A stretch of DNA of 64,000 nt from the NCBI GenBank assembly GCA_963755825.1, contig CAVWLA010000001.1:2604001-2668000 (forward strand), written 5' to 3'. Shown here in pieces: positions 33,184 to 40,954 of this stretch; within the stretch, counting starts at the first letter, position 1, and the number at the start of each line of letters is the position of its first letter. The notes under the pieces were generated by a model. It searched no databases. It had not been told where the DNA came from and saw nothing but the letters and a program-made list of their open reading frames with translations. Both the position numbers and the translations under genes were made by a program. This DNA comes from DATBQN01 sp963755825 (GTDB lineage Bacteria > Acidobacteriota > Thermoanaerobaculia > Multivoradales > UBA5704).

Positions 33184-34461
33184 CTACCCCACCTCGACAC
33201 CCCGCCCGTAGGCGGCGGCGCGAGCCAGCAGCATGGCGCGCTCGCGCTCGTTGCGGGTGAGGGCGGCGGCCCGCTCGAGCTCGGCGCGCGCCTCGTCGAA
33301 GCGGCCGAGCTTGGCGAGGAGGTCGCCGCGCACCCCCGGCAGCAGGTGATAGCCGCGGAGCGCCGGCTCGTCGGTGAGCTCGTCGACCAGCCGCAGCCCG
33401 GCCTCCGGGCCGAAGGCCATGGCGAGGGCCACCGCGCGGTTCAGCTCGACGACGGGGGAGGGGGCGGCGCGGGCGAGCGCCTCGTAGAGCGCCGCGATGC
33501 GTGGCCAGTCGGTCTCCTCGGGCGTCGGCGCCCGCGCGTGGCAGGCGGCGATGGCGGCCTGCAGGCCGTAGGTGCCGAGGGCGCCGCCGGGACCCTCGGC
33601 GCGGGCGAGCGCCGCCAGGCCGCGGCGGATGAGGACGCGGTCCCACAGCATGCGGTTCTGCGCCAGGAGGAGGATCGGCTCGCCCGCCGGGCCGACCCGC
33701 GCGCCGGCGCGCGAGGCCTGGATCTCCATCAGCGCCACCAGGCCGTGGACCTCGGGCTCCCGCGGCGCCAGCTCGGCCAGGATGCGGCCGAGGCGCAGCG
33801 CGTCCTCGCAGAGCGCCGGCCGCATCCAGTCGTCGCCGGCGGTCGCCGAGTAGCCCTCGTTGAAGATGAGGTAGATGACCTCGAGCACCGACGAGAGGCG
33901 GGCGGCGAGCTCGGCGCCGCGCGGCACCTCGAAGGGGACGCGCGCCTCGGCGAGCGTGCGCTTGGCGCGGACGATGCGCTGCGCGACCGTCGGCTCGGGG
34001 ACGAGGAAGGCGCGAGCGATCTCGTCGGTGGTGAGGCCGCCCAGCAGGCGGAGGGTGAGCGCCACCCGCGCCTCGGTCGACAGCAGCGGGTGGCAGGCGG
34101 TGAAGATGAGGCGGAGGAGGTCGTCGCCGACCGGATCGTCGAGCTCGGCGTCCAAGTCCGGTGCGGTCATCTCCCGCTGCACCTCGAGGGTGCGGCCGAG
34201 CTCCTCGTGCTTGCGCTCGGCGAGGGCCCGCCGCCGCAGCAGGTCGATGGCGCGGTTCTTGGCGGTCGCCATGAGCCAGGCGCCCGGGTTCTCCGGGACG
34301 CCCGACTCCGGCCACCGCTCGAGCGCGGTGACGAGCGCGTCCTGCGCCAGCTCCTCGGCGAGGCCGATGTCGCGCACCATCCGCGCCAGGCCGGCGATGA
34401 GCCTCGCCGACTCGATCCTCCATACCGCGTCGATCGCGCCATGCGCTTCGCTCGCCGTCAC
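33184..34461 (-). CDS. ECF42-type RNA polymerase sigma factor with TPR-like C-terminal extension
   Basis: The protein has 425 residues, twice a normal ECF sigma factor. Region sigma2 is about 12-80 (MVRDIGLAEELAQDALVTALERWPESGVPENPGAWLMATAKNRAIDLLRR) and sigma4 about 120-170 (RVALTLRLLGGLTTDEIARAFLVPEPTVAQRIVRAKRTL). The 250-residue helical extension (DUF6596-like, VIYLIFNEGYSATAGDDWMRPALCEDALRLGRIL, then VVELNRAVALAMAFGPEAGL) is the mark of ECF42, where it controls activity in the absence of an anti-sigma factor. It lies 45 bases after DGPF gene 2 and should be co-transcribed from that promoter, giving autoregulation. The start is a GTG at 34461 without a ribosome site. Confidence 0.93.
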   Translation of the reverse strand: MTASEAHGAIDAVWRIESARLIAGLARMVRDIGLAEELAQDALVTALERWPESGVPENPGAWLMATAKNRAIDLLRRRALAERKHEELGRTLEVQREMTAPDLDAELDDPVGDDLLRLIFTACHPLLSTEARVALTLRLLGGLTTDEIARAFLVPEPTVAQRIVRAKRTLAEARVPFEVPRGAELAARLSSVLEVIYLIFNEGYSATAGDDWMRPALCEDALRLGRILAELAPREPEVHGLVALMEIQASRAGARVGPAGEPILLLAQNRMLWDRVLIRRGLAALARAEGPGGALGTYGLQAAIAACHARAPTPEETDWPRIAALYEALARAAPSPVVELNRAVALAMAFGPEAGLRLVDELTDEPALRGYHLLPGVRGDLLAKLGRFDEARAELERAAALTRNERERAMLLARAAAYGRGVEVG

Positions 34462-34506
34462 CGCGAGCGATCAGACCACCTTCGATCCGGCCGTGCAAGG
34501 CGCCGC

Positions 34507-34944
34507 TTACGGCCTCTGGCCCTTCTTGTTCTCCCCCATGCGCCGTTGGACCTCGTCCACCAGCGCCGCCTCCTTCTGGGCGAGCTCGGGGGCGAACTCC
34601 GCCAGCTCGAAGACCTGGCGGATCTCGAGCACGTCGCCCTCGCCGGCGGGGCAGCGCGAGGCCCACTCGATCGCCTCCTCCTTCGACTTCACCTGCCACA
34701 GCCAGTAGCCGCCGATCACCTCGCGCGCCTCGCTGAAGGGGCCGTCGGTCACCGTGCCCTTGCCGCCGGCGAAGCGGATGCGGGCGCCCTTCGAGGTGGG
34801 GTGCAGGCCGTCGAGCGCCAGCAGCACGCCGGCCCTCGCCAGCTCCCCGTTGAACTTCATCATCGCGGCGATCGCCTTCTCGTCGGGCATGGCGCCCGCC
34901 TCCACCTTCTTGTCGCCAGGGATCATCAGGACCATGAATCGCAT
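34507..34944 (-). CDS. DGPF (YCII-related) protein 2 of the ECF42 locus
   Basis: The protein has 145 residues. MRFMVLMIPGDKK opens the fold; DGPF is at 67-70 followed by SEAREVIGGYWLWQVKSKEEAIEWASRCP. It is related to DGPF protein 1 across the whole length, so the pair probably arose by duplication. It is the first gene of the unit that continues into the sigma factor. AGGAGAG lies about nine bases before the ATG. Its promoter at 35030-35058 carries the TGTCGA/CGTCGT boxes. The C-terminus is Lys/Arg-rich (RRMGENKKGQRP). Confidence 0.9.
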   Translation of the reverse strand: MRFMVLMIPGDKKVEAGAMPDEKAIAAMMKFNGELARAGVLLALDGLHPTSKGARIRFAGGKGTVTDGPFSEAREVIGGYWLWQVKSKEEAIEWASRCPAGEGDVLEIRQVFELAEFAPELAQKEAALVDEVQRRMGENKKGQRP

Positions 34945-35029
34945 CGTCGTCTCTCCTCGCGGTTCGTCTCGCTGGTTGATGGTTTCCGGCGCCGCGGCGG
35001 TGCCGCCCTGGAACCGGCTCTCATCTTGT

Positions 35030-35058
35030 ACGACGAACGAGACGGCCCGCGATCGACA
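35030..35058 (-). promoter_or_regulatory. ECF42-type promoter of DGPF gene 2 and the sigma gene
   Basis: On the minus strand TGTCGA (35058-35053), a 17-base spacer and CGTCGT (35035-35030) repeat the pattern found ahead of DGPF gene 1. Both copies also share TC directly after the -35 box and TT directly before the -10 box. The start codon is 86 bases further on. Confidence 0.75.
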
Positions 35059-35132
35059 CGGCTGCGAAGATTCCTTTCCGGCGCGGCGGAGAGGTCGCCG
35101 GCAGGCCGGTCCGCCGCCGGCCTGCTCCGGCC

Positions 35133-35188
35133 TGGTCACAGGAAGTTCAGGCTCCGTTCACCCCGCTGTCACATCCCCTCTCCATACT
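35133..35188 (+). promoter_or_regulatory. Tandem PHO-box promoter of pstS
   Basis: Four 7-base repeats with 4-base spacers are at 35133 (TGGTCAC), 35144 (AGTTCAG), 35155 (CGTTCAC) and 35166 (CTGTCAC), so TCA recurs every 11 bases. Exactly 10 bases after the last repeat is the -10 hexamer CATACT (35183-35188). This is the E. coli PHO-box layout, in which PhoB dimers replace the -35. The last repeat differs from the E. coli consensus CTGTCAT in one base. Confidence 0.88.
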
Positions 35189-35374
35189 GCTCCCCGCACC
35201 CAGGCGAGGCTCGCTGCGGCTCTCCGCTCGCCGGCCGTCGCCGGCCGCAGCCAGGGGCAGAGTCCCGCCCGCGGGGGCTCGTCGGTGCGACTTCGGACGA
35301 CGTCCAGAACATTCACGGTCGGCGCCGGCGGCCCGCGGGTCGCGGCCCGGCTCATCCCAAGGGAGAGAGACCGT

Positions 35375-36442
35375 ATGAAGACACTCCGCAGCCGCAAAAC
35401 GCTCTGGCCGACCCTCGCGGCCCTGCTCGTCGCGGCGACCGCCGCGCTGCCCGCTCGCGCGCTCGACATCTCGGGCGCCGGCGCCACCTTCCCCTACCCG
35501 GTGTACGCCAAGTGGGCCGAGGCCTACAAGACGAAGACCGGCATCGGCATGAACTACCAGTCGATCGGCTCCGGCGGCGGCATCAAGCAGATCAAGGCGA
35601 GCACGGTCGATTTCGGCGCCTCGGACAAGCCGCTCGAGCCCAAGGAGCTCGAGGAGAGCGGCCTCATGCAGTTCCCCACTGTGATGGGCGGCGTCGTGCC
35701 GGTGGTCAACATCAAGGGGATCGCCGCCGGCCAGGTAAAGCTCTCCGGGCCGGTCCTCGCCGGCATCTACCTCGGCACCATCGCCAGGTGGAACGACAAG
35801 GCGATCAAGGCGCTCAACCCGGGCTTGAAGCTCCCCGACGAGGCGATCTCGGTCGTCCACCGCTCGGACGGCTCCGGCACCACCTTCATCTTCACTCACT
35901 ACCTCTCAGAGATCAGCCCGGAGTGGAAGCAGAAGGTCGGCGAGGACGCCTCCGTCGCCTGGCCGACCGGCGTCGGCGGCAAGGGCAACGAGGGCGTCGC
36001 CTCCTACGCCAGCCGCATCAATGGCGCCATCGGTTACGTCGAGTACGCCTACGCCCTGCAGAACAAGCTCTCCTACGTGCTGCTGCAGAACAAGGCCGGC
36101 AAGTTCGTCAAGCCCTCCGCCGAGTCGTTCCAGGCGGCGGCGGCCAACGCCGACTGGGCGAAGGCCCCCGGCTTCTACCTCCTGCTCACCAACCAGGCCG
36201 GCGCCGGCAGCTGGCCGATCACCGGCGCGACCTTCATCCTGATGCACAAGAACCAGGAGAAGCCGGACGTCGCCAAGGCCGTGCTCGCCTTCTTCGACTG
36301 GGCGTACAAGGACGGCGACGCGATGGCCCAGCAGCTCGACTACGTGCCGCTGCCGGACAAGGTCGTGACCCTCATCAAGGCGGCCTGGAAGAGCGAGATC
36401 AAGGCCAACGGCGCCGCCCTGTGGACCGGGGGCATGCACTAG
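35375..36442 (+). CDS. pstS: Phosphate ABC transporter, periplasmic binding protein
   Basis: The protein has 355 residues. A signal peptide (about 1-30, ending PARALD) is followed by the binding fold. ISGAGATFPYPVYAKWAEAYKTKTGIGMNYQSIGSGGGIKQI carries the Thr/Ser of the phosphate site, and DFGASDKPL the conserved Asp and Ser. HRSDGSGTTFIFTHYLS holds the Arg, Asp and SGT residues that grip the anion. The ATG at 35375 has GGGAGAG about ten bases upstream. It is the first gene of pstSCAB and follows a clear PHO-box promoter. Two hairpins separate it from pstC. Confidence 0.96.
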   Translation: MKTLRSRKTLWPTLAALLVAATAALPARALDISGAGATFPYPVYAKWAEAYKTKTGIGMNYQSIGSGGGIKQIKASTVDFGASDKPLEPKELEESGLMQFPTVMGGVVPVVNIKGIAAGQVKLSGPVLAGIYLGTIARWNDKAIKALNPGLKLPDEAISVVHRSDGSGTTFIFTHYLSEISPEWKQKVGEDASVAWPTGVGGKGNEGVASYASRINGAIGYVEYAYALQNKLSYVLLQNKAGKFVKPSAESFQAAAANADWAKAPGFYLLLTNQAGAGSWPITGATFILMHKNQEKPDVAKAVLAFFDWAYKDGDAMAQQLDYVPLPDKVVTLIKAAWKSEIKANGAALWTGGMH

Positions 36443-36459
36443 GTCGCGAGCGCGGGGAC

Positions 36460-36508
36460 GGCTCGCTCCGCGAGCCGGGGAGGCGAGGGCACGCGCGCCC
36501 TCGCCTCC
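36460..36508 (+). promoter_or_regulatory. Two stem-loops between pstS and pstC
   Basis: Hairpin 1 pairs GGCTCG (36460-36465) with CGAGCC (36471-36476). Hairpin 2 is a perfect 12-bp stem, 36479-36490 with 36497-36508, with a 6-base loop. There is no T-run. Such structures after a binding-protein gene usually stabilise the pstS part of the message or reduce read-through, giving more PstS than membrane subunits. Confidence 0.7.
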
Positions 36509-36539
36509 TCTCCCGCCGCCCTCGTCTCACACCCACATC

Positions 36540-37556
36540 ATGGAGACGCCCGTCGCAGCCCACCCGCTGCCCGCCCCCGGCGGGACGCTGCCGCCCACCG
36601 CCGCCGGCGGGCTCGACGTGCGCCGGCAGCGCGGCGCCGACAGCCTCTTCCGCGGCGCCACCCTGCTCTTCGCCGTCGCCGTCCTCTCGATCCTCGGCGC
36701 CATCCTGTTCTCGCTGCTCATCGGCAGCCTGCCGGCGCTGCGTAAATTCGGCTTCCTCGCCTTCCTCGTCAGCAAGGACTGGAACCCGGTCACCGAGAAG
36801 TTCGGCGCCCTCGTCCCCATCTACGGCACCCTGGTGACCTCGGGGATCGCCATGCTGATCGGCATCCCGGCCTCCTTCGGCATCGCCCTCTTCATCTCGC
36901 AGCTCTGCCCGCGCTGGCTCAAACGCCCGCTGTCGACCGCGATCGAGCTGCTGGCGGCGATCCCCAGCATCATCTACGGCATGTGGGGCCTCTTTGTGCT
37001 GGCGCCGCTGCTCTCCGAGAACGTGCAGCCCTGGGTGACCGACCATCTGGGGGCGATCCCCGGCGTCGGCGGCCTCTTCCAGGGGCCGCCGCTCGGCATC
37101 GGCATGGGCACCGCCGGCCTCATCCTGGCGATCATGGTCATCCCCTTCATCTCCTCGGTGATGCGCGACGTCTTCGAGACCGTCCCCGCGGTGCTCAAGG
37201 AGTCGACCTACGCCCTGGGGACGACCACCTGGGAGGTGGTCTGGCACATCGTCCTCCCCTACGCCCGCGTCGGCGTCGCCGGCGGCGTCATGCTCGGCCT
37301 CGGCCGCGCCCTCGGCGAGACGATGGCGGTCACCTTCGTCATCGGCAACGCGCACGAGATCAGCGGCTCGCTCTTCATGCCCGGCAACACGATCTCCTCG
37401 ATCCTCGCCAACGAGTTCACCGAGGCGGTGGGAGCGACCTACACCTCGTCGCTCATCGCCTTGGGCCTCGTCCTCTTCATGATCACCTTCGTGGTGCTCG
37501 CCTTCTCCAAGCTGCTGCTCCTCCGCCTGCAGCAGCGCGAAGGGAAGACGACGTGA
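36540..37556 (+). CDS. pstC: Phosphate ABC transporter permease PstC
   Basis: The protein has 338 residues. A Pro/Ala-rich cytoplasmic N-terminus (1-30) precedes six membrane helices. The permease loop KESTYALGTTTWEVVWHIVLPYARVGVAGGVMLGLGRALGETMAVTFVIGN (about 222-272) holds the EAA motif that contacts PstB. ATPSIIYG-like AIPSIIYGMWGLFVLAPLL is a further PstC mark. The start is an ATG at 36540 with no evident ribosome site. The gene lies 97 bases after pstS, and pstA follows after 16 bases. Confidence 0.96.
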   Translation: METPVAAHPLPAPGGTLPPTAAGGLDVRRQRGADSLFRGATLLFAVAVLSILGAILFSLLIGSLPALRKFGFLAFLVSKDWNPVTEKFGALVPIYGTLVTSGIAMLIGIPASFGIALFISQLCPRWLKRPLSTAIELLAAIPSIIYGMWGLFVLAPLLSENVQPWVTDHLGAIPGVGGLFQGPPLGIGMGTAGLILAIMVIPFISSVMRDVFETVPAVLKESTYALGTTTWEVVWHIVLPYARVGVAGGVMLGLGRALGETMAVTFVIGNAHEISGSLFMPGNTISSILANEFTEAVGATYTSSLIALGLVLFMITFVVLAFSKLLLLRLQQREGKTT

Positions 37557-37572
37557 GGAACGGGACGACCCG

Positions 37573-38418
37573 ATGAGCAACAGCCGCTACCTCCGCCGCC
37601 GCATCGTCAACTCGATCGCGCTCACCCTCTCCATCCTGACCATGGCCTTCGGCCTCTTCTGGCTGGTGTGGATCCTCTGGACGCTCTTCGCCAAGGGCTT
37701 CTCCGGCCTCCGGCCCTCGGTCTTCACCCAGATGACGCCGCCGCCGGGGAGCAAGGGCGGGCTCTTGAACGCCATCGCCGGCAGCCTACTGATGACCGGC
37801 GTCGGCATCGTCATCGCGACGCCGGTCGGCGTCCTCGCCGGCACCTACCTCGCCGAGTTCGGCCGCAAGAGCTGGTTCGCCGCCGCCACCCGCTTCGTCA
37901 ACGACATCCTGCTCTCGGCGCCGTCGATCATCATCGGGCTCTTCGTCTACGAGGTGATCGTCGTCCGCATGGGCCACTTCTCCGGCTGGGCGGGGGCGGC
38001 GGCGCTCGCCATCATCGCCATCCCGGTCGTCGTGCGCACCACCGAGGACATGCTGCGGCTGGTGCCGACCGGCCTCCGCGAGGCGGCGGCGGCGCTCGGC
38101 GCGCCGCAGTGGAAGGTGGTCAGCCAGGTCACCTACCGCGCCGCCCGCGCCGGCATCCTCACCGGCATCCTGCTGTCGATCGCGCGCATCAGCGGCGAGA
38201 CCGCGCCGCTCCTCTTCACCGCTCTCAACAACCAATTCTGGAGCGGCAACATGAACGCGCCGATCGCCAACCTGCCGGTGGTGATCTTCCAGTTCGCCAT
38301 GAGCCCCTACGAGGACTGGCAGCACCTCGCCTGGGCGGGCTCCCTGCTCATCACCTTGAGCGTCCTGCTGCTCAACATCTTCGCCCGGGTCGTCTTCCGG
38401 CAGCGGAAAGTGGGGTAA
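37573..38418 (+). CDS. pstA: Phosphate ABC transporter permease PstA
   Basis: The protein has 281 residues and six helices. MTPPPGSKGGLLNAIAGSLLMTGVGIVIATPVGVLAGTYLAEFG matches PstA, as does the EAA loop LREAAAALGAPQWKVVSQVTYRAARAGILTGILLSIARISGETAPLLFTA (about 174-223). Together with PstC it forms the inner-membrane channel. The start ATG lies 16 bases after pstC, and pstB follows after seven bases. Confidence 0.96.
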   Translation: MSNSRYLRRRIVNSIALTLSILTMAFGLFWLVWILWTLFAKGFSGLRPSVFTQMTPPPGSKGGLLNAIAGSLLMTGVGIVIATPVGVLAGTYLAEFGRKSWFAAATRFVNDILLSAPSIIIGLFVYEVIVVRMGHFSGWAGAAALAIIAIPVVVRTTEDMLRLVPTGLREAAAALGAPQWKVVSQVTYRAARAGILTGILLSIARISGETAPLLFTALNNQFWSGNMNAPIANLPVVIFQFAMSPYEDWQHLAWAGSLLITLSVLLLNIFARVVFRQRKVG

Positions 38419-38425
38419 CTCGAAC

Positions 38426-39292
38426 ATGATCCATTCGGAAGAGGTCCGCTCGTCGGCTCGGCCGGAGGCGGTGCGTCCGCCCGCGGCGCAGGTGGCGGCT
38501 CCCCGCGTCGAGAGCGCGACGCGCTCCGGCGCCCTCACCAAGCCGAAGATCGTCGCCAAGAACCTCGAGTTCTTCTACGGCTCCCACCGCGCCGTCAAAG
38601 GCATCGACATCACCATCGCCGACCGTCTGGTGACCGCCTTCATCGGCCCCTCGGGCTGCGGCAAGTCGACCGTGCTGCGCACCTTCAACCGCATCTACGA
38701 CCTCTATCCGGGCCAGCGTGCGGCGGGCGAGATCCTCCTCGACGGCGAGAACATCCTCGATTCGCGCCAGGACCTGAACCTGCTGCGTAAGCGGGTGGGC
38801 ATGGTCTTCCAGGCGCCGACCCCGTTCCCGATGTCGATCCACGACAACATCGCCTTCGGCGTCCGCCTCTACGAGCGCCTGAAGCCCTCCGAGATGGACG
38901 AGCGGGTGGAGTGGGCGCTGCGCAAGGCGGCGCTCTGGGAGGAGGTCAAGGACAAGCTCAAGCAGACCGGGCGCAGCCTCTCGGGTGGCCAGCAGCAGCG
39001 CCTCTGCATCGCGCGCGCCATCGCCGTCAAGCCCGAGGTGCTCCTCTTGGACGAGCCGACCTCCGCCCTCGACCCCATCGCCACCGCCTACATCGAGGAG
39101 CTCGTCCACGAGCTCAAGAAGTCCTACACCATCGCCATCGTCACCCACAACCTGCAGCAGGCCGCCCGCATCGCCGACTACACCGCCCTCCTCTATCTCG
39201 GCGAGGTGGTCGAGTTCAACGACACCTACACGATGTTCACCAACCCCGCCAAGAAGCAGACCGAGGACTACATCACCGGGCGGTTCGGGTAG
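38426..39292 (+). CDS. pstB: Phosphate ABC transporter ATP-binding protein PstB
   Basis: The protein has 288 residues. Walker A is GPSGCGKST (74-82), the Q-loop is in VGMVFQAPTPFPMSIHDNIAFG, the signature is LSGGQQQRLCIARA, Walker B is VLLLDEPTSALDP, and the switch His is in IVTHNLQQAARIADYTALLYLGEVVE. About 38 extra residues at the N-terminus (Ser/Arg/Pro-rich) exceed the usual PstB. An internal start was not obvious. It energises Pi uptake and, with PhoU and PhoR, reports transporter state. It is the last gene of the operon; phoU is not next to it but 6 kb away. Confidence 0.96.
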   Translation: MIHSEEVRSSARPEAVRPPAAQVAAPRVESATRSGALTKPKIVAKNLEFFYGSHRAVKGIDITIADRLVTAFIGPSGCGKSTVLRTFNRIYDLYPGQRAAGEILLDGENILDSRQDLNLLRKRVGMVFQAPTPFPMSIHDNIAFGVRLYERLKPSEMDERVEWALRKAALWEEVKDKLKQTGRSLSGGQQQRLCIARAIAVKPEVLLLDEPTSALDPIATAYIEELVHELKKSYTIAIVTHNLQQAARIADYTALLYLGEVVEFNDTYTMFTNPAKKQTEDYITGRFG

Positions 39293-39298
39293 TGCGAG

Positions 39299-39329
39299 AT
39301 CCTTCGGCGAGAATCCTTCGCCGAAGGAT
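39299..39329 (+). terminator. Hairpin after pstB
   Basis: A perfect 12-bp stem pairs 39299-39310 with 39318-39329, with a 7-base loop, seven bases after the pstB stop. There is no T-run, so termination may need Rho or the hairpin may protect the 3' end. Confidence 0.55.
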
Positions 39330-39359
39330 GGCGCCGGAGCTCTCCATCTCCCTCCGGCA

Positions 39360-39559
39360 GCTCGCCGCGCCGCTCGGCGTCCGATCGATCGAAGCCACAG
39401 CGGAGAATTTCGATCGGCACCCATCCGCACGAATCGGCGTCCGGCCGATTGAATCGGCGGGCTGGAAATCGATTTGGCAGCCTAGAAATCGATTCGGCGG
39501 CCGAGAAATCCAATCGGCGGCCGGCCGATCCGCGCGGCGGCCCGCGAATCGAGTCGGTG
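39360..39559. repeat. Ten imperfect 20-bp tandem repeats
   Basis: Units of exactly 20 bases start at 39360, 39380, 39400 and so on to 39540. The best conserved are unit 7 (39480-39499, GCCTAGAAATCGATTCGGCG) and unit 8 (39500-39519, GCCGAGAAATCCAATCGGCG). Most units end in TCGGCG or TTGGCA and hold GAATC/GATCG near the middle. The first two units and the ninth are degenerate. The period is close to two helical turns. No spacer structure and no coding frame are seen. Confidence 0.8.
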
Positions 39560-39628
39560 CGCTACGGAGGGCTCGCCGGCGCCGACACCTTGAGAGTCTC
39601 GCCGACCCTCCGGTCATTCATCATCCAG

Positions 39629-39656
39629 TTGACACCTCGCCTTTTTTGATTAATCT
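39629..39656 (+). promoter_or_regulatory. Candidate promoter of the M23 peptidase gene
   Basis: A perfect -35 TTGACA (39629-39634), 16-base spacer and TAATCT (39651-39656). The region is AT-rich. Transcription would start near 39663, about 160 bases before the ATG. Confidence 0.5.
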
Positions 39657-39821
39657 AAGGAGATGCGCCAGTTTGGCGCTTCTCCTTCGAAGAGGTCAGC
39701 CTCCCCAGCAAGAAGGAGCTGGCCTGGCGAACCCAGACCGCTCCCCAGATCAAACGTAGCCGCTCGCAGGCGGCAACACGGAGACCGGCCGGGCGGCGGC
39801 GGAGCAACGGAGGGAGGCCGG

Positions 39822-40898
39822 ATGAAGAATGCGCGACGCTGTTCGGGATCGACTCTGGTGTTGCTGTCGATCGCGGTTTGCGCTTGGCCCGCGCGAGCGC
39901 GAGGCGCCGCCCCTTCGGACCCGCTGGTCCTCGGGCGGCAGTGCACTGCTTGGTTCTACGCCGGAGAGACCGACCGCATCTGGCAGCTCTCCTCTCCCGA
40001 GATGAGAAAGCTCCTCGGCAGCGCCGAAGGCTTGAAAGCATTCCGCGATGGCGTCGTCCGGCAGGCCGGCCAGGAGACCGCGGTGCTCGCCGAGAAGGTG
40101 CGGCCGACCGAGGCCGGCGCGATGCTCTATGAGCGCGTCTCCAAATTCTCCGCCGCCGCCTCTCCCTGGCTCCTGCAATGGGGTTTGGGACAAGACGGCT
40201 CGGTGAACAGGTTGCTCATCCAACCGGCCCCTCAAGAAGCGCAGTCGCGGTTCCTCGACTATCGGACAACAACCGTTCTACGCCTGCCCTTCACCGGCGC
40301 TTGGAGCGTTGTCTGGGGCGGCCGCAAGGTCAGCGACAACTACCATGCGATCGCGAGCGACCAGCGCTTCGCGGACGACCTCGTCATCCGCCGGGATGGC
40401 GCCACTCACTCCGGCGACGGCAGCGCGAACGCGCAGTACTACGCCTACGGCCGGCCCATCCTGGCACCGGCCGCGGGCCTCGTCGTCGAGGCGGTCGACG
40501 GCATCGACGACAACCGGCCGGGAGAGATGGATGCCGCCCATCCCTTCGGCAACCATGTGGTGATCGATCATGGCGACGGCGAGTGCTCCGTTCTCGCGCA
40601 TCTCCAGAAGGGCAGCGTCGCCGTGACCAAGGGGACCCGGGTGAAGGCAGCCGACCCGCTCGGCCGCTGCGGCAACTCGGGGCACTCGTCCGAGCCGCAC
40701 CTCCACTACCACCTCCAGAACACTCCCCGTCTCCTCGACAGCGAGGGCCTGCCGGCTCAGTTCACCGACATTCTGGTCGACGGTCATCGGTCCGCGCGCC
40801 ACGAGCTGTTGCGCGGCGAGGTGGTCGAGAACGAGCCCGCATCGCTGCAGCGGCAACCTCCGACCGCGCGACCCTCAGGCGCCCAGCGGACCGAATAG
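39822..40898 (+). CDS. Exported M23-family metallopeptidase (LytM-like)
   Basis: The protein has 358 residues from the ATG at 39822 (GGAGGGAGG upstream). A signal peptide is at 1-30 (MKNARR then a hydrophobic core to PARARG). Residues 30-150 form an unassigned domain (CTAWFYAGETDRIWQLSSPEMRKLLGSAEGL, a DUF3887-like small alpha/beta domain). The C-terminal M23 domain shows ILAPAAGLVVEAVDGIDDN, the zinc site HPFGNHVVIDHGDGECSVLAHL and the HxH of SSEPHLHYHLQN. It probably cleaves peptidoglycan peptides or another peptide substrate. Its codon use is less GC-biased than its neighbours. A longer in-frame start at 39663 was rejected because the extra 53 codons do not look coding. Confidence 0.88.
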   Translation: MKNARRCSGSTLVLLSIAVCAWPARARGAAPSDPLVLGRQCTAWFYAGETDRIWQLSSPEMRKLLGSAEGLKAFRDGVVRQAGQETAVLAEKVRPTEAGAMLYERVSKFSAAASPWLLQWGLGQDGSVNRLLIQPAPQEAQSRFLDYRTTTVLRLPFTGAWSVVWGGRKVSDNYHAIASDQRFADDLVIRRDGATHSGDGSANAQYYAYGRPILAPAAGLVVEAVDGIDDNRPGEMDAAHPFGNHVVIDHGDGECSVLAHLQKGSVAVTKGTRVKAADPLGRCGNSGHSSEPHLHYHLQNTPRLLDSEGLPAQFTDILVDGHRSARHELLRGEVVENEPASLQRQPPTARPSGAQRTE

Positions 40899-40954
40899 CC
40901 CTTCGATCGTCTTCTCCAGCTTTTGCGCCCCGGCCGCGCACAGCTCAGTGGCAG

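Larger units (their letters stand above)
34945..35374. other. Divergent control region between the ECF42 locus and pstS
   Basis: About 430 bases hold two recognisable promoters back to back: the ECF42-type promoter at 35030-35058 (minus) and the PHO-box promoter at 35133-35188 (plus). Between the pstS start point and its ATG is a leader of about 180 bases, in which no riboswitch or small gene was recognised. Confidence 0.7.
39293..39821. other. Intergenic region pstB to M23 peptidase
   Basis: About 530 bases hold, in order, a hairpin (39299-39329), ten imperfect 20-bp tandem repeats (39360-39559), a sigma70-like promoter (39629-39656) and a leader of about 155 bases ahead of the M23 gene. 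GC at third positions is not elevated in any frame of the leader, arguing against a coding function. Confidence 0.7.

Noticed and set aside
39360..39559. CRISPR array
   Set aside because: Repeats are contiguous 20-base units without unique spacers, are imperfect, and no cas genes are present.
39663..39821. Longer N-terminus for the M23 peptidase starting at 39663
   Set aside because: The extra 53 codons lack GC3 bias and a signal peptide starts at 39822 with a good ribosome site. The nearby -10 hexamer is better read as the gene's promoter with a long leader.
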